Assembly (NCBI GenBank): GCA_035995205.1 | Contig: DASYKS010000009.1 | Location: 1-64,000 of the forward strand | Source: DASYKS01 sp035995205 | GTDB lineage: Bacteria > Acidobacteriota > Thermoanaerobaculia > Multivoradales > UBA5704 | DNA length: 64,000 nucleotides | Direction of reading: 5' to 3' | Shown here: positions 61,001 to 64,000 of the stretch, in pieces | Position numbering within the stretch: position 1 is the first letter of the stretch | Layout of the letters: the number at the start of each line of letters is the position of its first letter | Made by a program: the position numbers and the translations under genes | Notes under the pieces: model-generated | What the model was told of the DNA's origin: nothing | What the model saw: only the letters and a program-made list of their open reading frames with translations | Databases searched by the model: none

Positions 61001-62923
61001 TCCGTGCTGCGCCGCCGGTCGGAGGTCGGCGAGTGGCTCTACGCCCCCTCCTGGCGGCAGTCGGCGGCTCCCCGGCTCTCGAAATCCGCTCCCGCCGCCC
61101 GGTGGCTGCTGTTTCTGGACCGCTACGGGCTCGGAGAGCTGCTGGCCGGACGCTTACGCGAGCTGGGCCATCGGGTGGCGACCGTCAAACCGGGAGCCGG
61201 GTTCGGCCGTAGGGGCGACGACGCCTGGACCGTGCGCCCCCGCGAGCGGAGCGACGTCGACGCGCTGCTGCGCGACCTGGGAGAGATGCCCGACGGCATC
61301 GTCCACCTCTGGTGCGTGGGGGAAGGGCCGGCGGGGGTCCCGGTCGAGGATCTCGGGTTTTACAGTCTGCTCGCGCTCGCCGGAGCGCTCGCCGATCGCG
61401 GCCTGCCGCAAACGGTCCGGTTGGAGGTGGTCACGAGCGGCGTGCAGGCGGTTGGCGGCGAGGAGCGGATCGAGCCGGAAAAGGCGCTGGTCCTGGGTCC
61501 CGTCCGGGTGGCGCCGCAAGAGATCCAGAACCTCGCCTGCCGCTCGATCGACGTGGATCTCCTCGAACCCGGGAGCCGGCAGGAGCGCGCGCGGGTCGAG
61601 AATCTCGCCGCGGACCTGATCTCCTCTCTCGCCACGCCTCCTTCCACGCCCGACTTCGCCATCGCCTGGCGCGGCTCCCGGCGTTGGGTCCAGGGCTTCG
61701 AGGCGATCGAGACTTCGGATGCCGAGGTCGGGCCGGTGCGGCAGGGCGGCGTCTACCTGATCGTCGGCGGGCTCGGCGGCGTCGGCCTGGCGCTCGCCGA
61801 GCACCTCGCCCGGACGGCGCGGGCGAAATTGGTTTTGGTCGGGCGTTCCGATGCGACCGACGCCAAGCTCCGCCGGGTGCTTGCGCTCGAAGAGCTGGGT
61901 GCTGAGGTGCTGGTCGCGAGCGCCGACGTCGGCGACGAGGCGGCGCTCCGCGCGGTGATCGAAGAGGCCCGCCGTCGCTTCGGCCCGATTCACGGCGCGA
62001 TCCACGCCGCGGGGGTGGTGGGCGGCGGCATGGTCCAGACCAAGACGCTGGAGGCGGCCGCGGCGGTTCTCGCGCCGAAGGTCTCCGGCGCGCGCGCTCT
62101 GGCCGCCGCGCTCGATGTCGCCAACGGCGAGCCGCTCGATTTCCTGGTGCTCTGCTCGGCGGTCAACTCGGTGCTCGGCGGCTTCGGGCGGGTGGATTTC
62201 TGCGCCGCGAGCGCCTTCCTCGACGCCTTCGCCCTGGAGCGCTCGGTGGAGCGGCAGGGGCTCACGCTCGCGATCGACTGGGATACCTGGAGCGACACCG
62301 GCATCGTCGCGGAGGGCGAGCTGCCGCCGGATCTGGAAGAGATGCGGCGGCGGAGCCTGGAGCACGGCATGACGACCCGTGAGGCGCTCGCGGTGTTCGA
62401 CCGGGCTCTCGCGAGCGGCCTGCCGCGGGTGGTGGTATCGACACGCGATCTTCCCGGCCTGCTCGCGCGGCGCGGTACCGTGGCGGCGGCAGCAGGGGAG
62501 GCGACCGACGCTCCGCGCGTCGCGGCGACCCACGGCCGGCCGGCGCTTTCGACCGCGTACGTCGCTCCCGAGGGGGAGATCGAGCGGGCGGTCGCCGCGG
62601 TCTGGGAGGAGTTCCTCGGCATCCAGGGGATCGGCGCCCACGACAGCTTCTTCGAGCTGGGGGGGCATTCGCTGCTCGCCACCCAGATCACCTCGCGGCT
62701 GCGCGACCGCTTCGATCCCGAATTGTCCATCGCCCGCTTCTTCGCCGAGCCGACGATCGCCGGCCTGGCCGCCGGTTTCGCCGGCCAGGCGGATCGGGCC
62801 GTAGGAGCGGACGACGAGCGTGTCTCCCGCCTGATGGACGAGGTGGAGGGGCTGTCCGAGGAGGAGCTGGACGCCCTGCTGGCGGCCGAGGAGCTGCTGG
62901 TTGAAGAGGGCGGACCGGAATGA
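51986..62923 (+). CDS. Hybrid PKS-NRPS: KS-AT-ACP / C-A(Gly)-T / KS-AT-KR(inactive)-ACP
   Basis: A 3,645-residue protein whose ATG overlaps the NRPS stop (ATGA). KS1 has Cys187, His323 and His363; AT1 has GHSIGEY (Ser631) and HAFH (727-730), the malonyl-type signature; ACP1 serine is 968. The C domain has HHIVSDGWS (His1159-His1160); the A pocket reads D-I-L-Q-L-G-M-I-W (Gly); T serine is 2032. KS2 has Cys2275, His2411 and His2451; AT2 has GHSLGEY (Ser2730) and AAHS (2834-2837) at the specificity motif; ACP2 serine is 3562. A KR domain has an NADP loop but no catalytic residues. There is no DH, ER, methyltransferase or thioesterase. The tail SRLMDEVEGLSEEELDALL is a docking-type helix, pointing to a further synthase or releasing protein beyond the window. 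Confidence 0.95.
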   Translation: MSPLYDTDEEPAPGSGIAIVGLAGRFPGAPTLPDLWRNLRDGVESIYPVTEADLEASGLPPETWKDPRYVRASPWLEGIDRFDARFFGFSPREAALLDPQHRLFLECSWEAFGNAGYDPQGFDGAIGVYVGCQFNQYLLWNVLPNVASLHPAEIAGLRQLSDKDYLATRISYLLNLRGPSMAVQTACSTSLVAAHLACRSLLGYECDMALVGGVCLTVPHRAGYLYQKGGILSPDGHCRAFDAEAQGTVMGSGAGALVLKRLEDALADGDSIRAVIQGSAVNNDGWNKVGYTAPSVDSQAEAIAAAHDFAGFSPETISYVEAHGTGTPMGDPIEIAALTHVFRRGTERRGFCAVGSLKTNLGHLEAAAGVAGVIKTVLALENELIPPSLNCRTPNPEIDWATSPFFVNTAARPWPRGEVPRRAGVSSFGVGGTNAHLALEEAPVRAPSSPSRPWQLLVLSTRTETALEIATAELAEHLAGHPDLAELDLADAAYTLQTGRRAFGHRRIVVARDSADAAAALQSLDPKRVLSRREERADRPVAFLFPGQGTQHPGMARCLYEAEPTFRAEIDRCCEVLGADLRSLILGQGDDAAARLERTANAQPALFVVEYALARLWREWGIEPAAMLGHSIGEYVAACLAGVLSLDDALALVVVRGRLMDGLPEGAMLSVPLPEAEVTGLLGTELSLAAVNAPSLCVVSGPTEAVAALREDLAARGIDARRLHTSHAFHSAMMDPALEEFGAAVKKIRLHPPERPYLSNVTGTWITADEATDPEYWVRHLRGTVRFSAGLAELLRDKDLALLEVGPGRALSTLVRQHPDAAKSRATIQSQRPPRSSEANEAEESDQAFLLTALGRLWLAGARIDWRGFYARERRLRVPLPSHPFERQRYWIDPPQAAAQASAVSSVPAVLAVPSVLSLAHHPRPDLETPYAAPTDSTEQLLVEIWQQMLGLEPVGVHDSFFELGGHSLMATQLVSRVRDRCGVELPLAAFFDAPTISDLAPLLGVSGPTASTPATIPRAPRDRPLPLSFAQARLWFLYQLDPGGAGYNMPLGLRVAGPLEPAVLERAIEEIVRRHEILRTTFVVSAGQPVQVIAPTSPLRPFTLPVVALEGVPGTLEETKRLLRAQVRAPFDLERGPLWRLCLLRLAPQEHAVVLAMHHIVSDGWSMGVLVRELGALYDAFSRGEASPLPALPIQYADFAAWQRAELSGPALEERLAWWRDRLGGELPVLELPLDRPRPPFQRFRGAKLPVAFPTGLTERLRGLAHDRGATLFMVLLAGFETLLHRYTRQTDLVVGTPVAGRTRSEIEGLIGLFLNNLPLRANLSGDPSFIELLAQVRETTVGAYGHQDLPFERLVEELRVRRDLARSPIFQVMLSLETMAAATIEPAESLSWSRLEADVGASRYEWTFFLSDGGGDVRGILEYDTDLFDETTVRRMVGHWTRLLAAATGDSGTSLSRLRLLSEDEERQLIAEWNLTARVYDGDLRRPTHVRIAEQAARTPEAPAVTCDGETLSYSQLDVRANRLARRLLALGVGPEVPVGIYLDRSLALPVALLAVWKAGGAYLPLDPAYPKERLSYMLEDSGAPLVLTEAGLLSAVPPSTARVERIDLDFEESVVDPGVPTAPESLAYILYTSGSTGRPKGVQIPHGALINFLESMRERPGLGAADRLLAVTSLSFDIAGLELFLPLLVGAEVEIASRALASDGVRLLSRLGAATTLQATPSTWRLLLDAGWQGGAGLKALCGGEALPPKLAQEIAARAGSLWNMYGPTETTIWSATRLVESATEESATPISIGRPIANTTIYVVDSALQPTPVGVPGELLIGGAGLARGYRGRPDLTAERFIPDPFAKTSGARLYRTGDLARWLGDGELEFLGRIDHQVKVRGYRIELGEIEAALEQHPALRAAVVVVREDSPGDQRLTAYVVAGGASVEHGELPPVLRRHLRAKLPEYMVPSAFVLLPELPLLPNGKVDRRSLPAPAATAALDAEPSKPSAAPKSRLEAIIADAWRGVLNVERMGVHDNFFDLGGHSLLLAQVHLRLRESLPDDLGARLSMVELFQHPTIAALARHLRPEPVSGTSGALAEPGRLRAELRLGTQARRGNEIAIVGMSGRFPGAADVERFWDNLRLGVESISNFSDEELLASGIDPDLFRGPNYINAKGIPDGIGWIDAGFFGYTPREAEIIDPQQRMFLEVAWEALENAACDPERHPGSIGVFAGSGLNTYLINLYSNPELMAAVGGFQATISNDKDFLPTRVSYKLNLKGPSLNVQTACSTSLVAVHLACQHLLHGECDVALAGGATLYFPIKSGTTWHEGGILARDGHCRAFDERSQGTVVGNGAAVVVLKRLDDALADGDSIYAVIKGSAINNDGSVKVGYTAPSVEGQAAVISQAHAVAGIEPETIRYVETHGTGTALGDPIEVRALSQAFRLGTERTGFCGIGSVKSNIGHLDTAAGVAGLIKATLSVERGELPPSLHFERPNPALDLPATPFYVVDRLKPWPAEATPRRAGVSAFGIGGTNAHVILEQAPAASPSGPSRSNQLLVLSARTEAALEAATNNLARHLRQHPEQRLANVANIADIAFTLQVGRKVFAHRRTVVCESDSENAAMALETRDPKRMLSQVQEAGDRPVVFLFAGGGAQYANMSLDLYRSEPVFREQVDLCLRLFMPHVDADLRRYLFPAPEEVEETARKIERTSIALPILFAVEVALARLWMSWGVSPQAMIGHSLGEYAVAHLSGVLALEDAVALVALRGRLFETLPEGGMLSVPLPEAEVLALLPELVPGTSGQLSIAAVNGPAFCVVSGPAEAIGQAREAFAARGIDARRLHIEVAAHSTVVDPILREFGDFVATISLSPPGIPYISNVTGTWMTAADAADPQYWVRHLRQTVRFGDGIAELLADGERIFLEVGPGQTLSTLVMQHPDRPVGQTVLHSLRHPQDRQSDDVFLLQALAKLWLAGAAVNWKGFHSGARRRRLRLPTYPFERQLYWVEPRRQTFEELQRRSVLRRRSEVGEWLYAPSWRQSAAPRLSKSAPAARWLLFLDRYGLGELLAGRLRELGHRVATVKPGAGFGRRGDDAWTVRPRERSDVDALLRDLGEMPDGIVHLWCVGEGPAGVPVEDLGFYSLLALAGALADRGLPQTVRLEVVTSGVQAVGGEERIEPEKALVLGPVRVAPQEIQNLACRSIDVDLLEPGSRQERARVENLAADLISSLATPPSTPDFAIAWRGSRRWVQGFEAIETSDAEVGPVRQGGVYLIVGGLGGVGLALAEHLARTARAKLVLVGRSDATDAKLRRVLALEELGAEVLVASADVGDEAALRAVIEEARRRFGPIHGAIHAAGVVGGGMVQTKTLEAAAAVLAPKVSGARALAAALDVANGEPLDFLVLCSAVNSVLGGFGRVDFCAASAFLDAFALERSVERQGLTLAIDWDTWSDTGIVAEGELPPDLEEMRRRSLEHGMTTREALAVFDRALASGLPRVVVSTRDLPGLLARRGTVAAAAGEATDAPRVAATHGRPALSTAYVAPEGEIERAVAAVWEEFLGIQGIGAHDSFFELGGHSLLATQITSRLRDRFDPELSIARFFAEPTIAGLAAGFAGQADRAVGADDERVSRLMDEVEGLSEEELDALLAAEELLVEEGGPE
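55031..58230 (+). other. NRPS module 12: C - A (Gly) - T
   Basis: A pocket residues from FDIAGLELF, TLQATPSTW, ALCGGEAL and WNMYGPTETTIWSA give D-I-L-Q-L-G-M-I-W, matching the known glycine code DILQLG(L/M)IWK. C motif HHIVSDGWS; T serine 2032. Confidence 0.85.
58231..62923 (+). other. PKS module 13: KS-AT-KR(degenerate)-ACP and docking tail
   Basis: KS2 is intact. AT2 opens FLFAGGGAQYANMS and has AAHS where malonyl ATs have HAFH, so its extender specificity is less clear. The KR has VGGLGGVG (near residue 3259) but Ala3392, Phe3405 and Ser3409 replace the catalytic Ser, Tyr and Asn. ACP serine 3562 (FFELGGHSLLATQ). Confidence 0.85.
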
Positions 62924-64000
62924 GAGAGACGGACGGAATGAGCGGAGCCGGCCTGGCGAACGCCCCAAAGGGAATGCGGACCTTCCTGCTGATCTGGTTC
63001 GGACAGGTGGTCTCGACCCTGGGCAGCGGCCTGTCCGGCTTTGCGCTTGGGTTATGGGCCTACCGGCTGACCGGATCGGCCACGGCACTGTCGCTCATCA
63101 CCCTGTTCGCCACGCTGCCGAACACCCTGCTGTCGCCGGTGGCCGGCGCGTTGATCGACCGCTGGGGCCGGCGTTCGGTGCTGCTGATCAACAACTTCGG
63201 CTCCGGGGCCTGCACTCTCACCCTGGCGACGCTCTACTGGGCCGGGGGGCTCCAGATCTGGCACGTCTACGTGCTGGTGCTGGCCAGCCGATGCTTTAAC
63301 GTCTTCCAGCTGCCGGCCTTCTCCTCCGCCACGGCGTTGCTGGTTCCCCGCGAGCAGCTCGTGCGCGCCAACGGCATGGCTCAGCTTGGGCCGGCCGCGG
63401 GACAGATCGCCGCCCCCCTCCTCGCCGTGATGCTGATGGATTGGATCGGGGTGGGCGGCGTCCTGATGATCGATTGCAGCTCGTTCCTGTTCGCCGCCGG
63501 GACGCTGCTCGCCACCCGAATCCCCAAGCCCCGGCCTTCCGCCGCGGGCGAAGAGGGCCGGGGATCGCTGCTCTACGAGTCGTTCTACGGATGGACCTAC
63601 ATCCGCAAGCGCACGGGCCTGTTGGGATTGCTGCTGTTCTTCGCCTTCGCGAACTATTGCCTCGCGGTGGTGCAGATCCTGGTGACGCCGCTGGTGCTCT
63701 CCTTCGGCTCGGCCGCGACTCTCGCGCGGGTGGTGAGCTCCGGTGCGGTCGGCGCGGTCGTGGGCGTGCTCGCCCTGGGGCTCTGGGGCGGCCGACGTTC
63801 GCTGCGGCGCATTCCGATCATCCTCGCCTTCACATTGCTCCAAGGCACGATGTTGCTGCTGGGTGGCTTGCAGCCCAATGCCCTGCTGGTCGCGGCGGCG
63901 ATGTCCGTGGCACTTTTCGCCCTGCCGATCATTCGCGGATCGAGCGAGGCGATCTGGCAGAGCAAGGTGCCCCAGGATCTCCAGGGGCGCGTGTTCGCCA
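62920..64000 (+). CDS. MFS exporter, partial at window end
   Basis: Start ATG 62920 overlaps the PKS-NRPS stop (ATGA); ATG 62938 is an alternative. The visible 360 residues have multiple membrane helices: FLLIWFGQVVSTLGSGLSGF, LSLITLFATLPNTLLSP, YVLVLASRCFNVFQLPAF and LLGLLLFFAFANYCLAVV. The RWGRRSVLL element between helices 2 and 3 is the MFS signature loop. The family resembles drug/siderophore/peptide exporters linked to NRPS clusters. Tight coupling to the synthase genes implies that it exports the product. The C-terminus lies beyond the window. Confidence 0.88.
   Translation, partial: MRETDGMSGAGLANAPKGMRTFLLIWFGQVVSTLGSGLSGFALGLWAYRLTGSATALSLITLFATLPNTLLSPVAGALIDRWGRRSVLLINNFGSGACTLTLATLYWAGGLQIWHVYVLVLASRCFNVFQLPAFSSATALLVPREQLVRANGMAQLGPAAGQIAAPLLAVMLMDWIGVGGVLMIDCSSFLFAAGTLLATRIPKPRPSAAGEEGRGSLLYESFYGWTYIRKRTGLLGLLLFFAFANYCLAVVQILVTPLVLSFGSAATLARVVSSGAVGAVVGVLALGLWGGRRSLRRIPIILAFTLLQGTMLLLGGLQPNALLVAAAMSVALFALPIIRGSSEAIWQSKVPQDLQGRVFA

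Noticed and set aside
62560..62923. Thioesterase or reductase domain at the end of the PKS-NRPS
   Set aside because: After the last carrier domain only about 50 residues of acidic helix remain. No GxSxG or Rossmann motif is present.

Overview
The window is GC-rich, with long uninterrupted coding stretches and accessory genes. A DUF5916/family-9 carbohydrate-binding-like outer-membrane protein, a MauG-type dihaem cytochrome, CHAT and caspase-like peptidases and a very large NRPS-PKS locus together suggest a soil or sediment bacterium, most likely Acidobacteriota. That assignment is inference: there is no rRNA, tRNA or housekeeping marker here, and Myxococcota or a related lineage is not excluded.

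Left part (1-7.4 kb) is a decay zone. A stem-loop array resembling an IS200/IS605 right end abuts a 5'-truncated CHAT peptidase gene. This overlaps (ATGA) a caspase-like (C14) gene whose C-terminus runs into a second, headless caspase paralogue, apparently by deletion between tandem copies. Next come a pyridoxamine-phosphate-oxidase-like gene with a squalene-cyclase-like remnant in front of it, a frameshifted small gene of winged-helix appearance, and a 21-bp minisatellite of about 27 units that switches orientation in the middle.

Defence island (7.4-18.3 kb, minus strand). The transcription order is SNF2-type helicase, DUF262/HNH (GmrSD-like) protein, DUF4391 protein, type III Mod methyltransferase and type III Res helicase-nuclease. 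The middle of mod is markedly AT-richer than its ends. To the right lie a short coiled-coil protein, a strong terminator, and a DUF433/DUF5615 antitoxin-toxin pair whose toxin carries a frameshift.

Envelope and redox genes (20-26 kb): a small outer-membrane beta-barrel, a dihaem cytochrome c peroxidase-like protein, a divergent NmrA-type NAD(P)-binding protein and the DUF5916 protein.

Biosynthetic operon (26.26 kb to the window end). It comprises an 8,576-residue NRPS, a 3,645-residue PKS-NRPS hybrid and an MFS exporter, each joined to the next by an ATGA overlap. The NRPS has ten condensation modules. Five of them (2, 3, 5, 6, 7) have C and T domains but no adenylation domain, and modules 5-7 are a tandem triplication with an exact 1,683-bp spacing of their T-domain serines. 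Module 8 reads as serine-specific and carries an in-line sulfotransferase domain after its carrier domain. The second protein is KS-AT-ACP / C-A(Gly)-T / KS-AT-KR-ACP, and its KR has lost its catalytic Ser, Tyr and Asn. There is no thioesterase or terminal reductase in the window, so chain release must lie downstream or act in trans. The expected product is an N-capped, Ala/Gly-rich lipopeptide- or polyketide-peptide-like chain with a possibly sulfated or dehydrated serine, a glycine and two malonate extensions, exported by the MFS protein.
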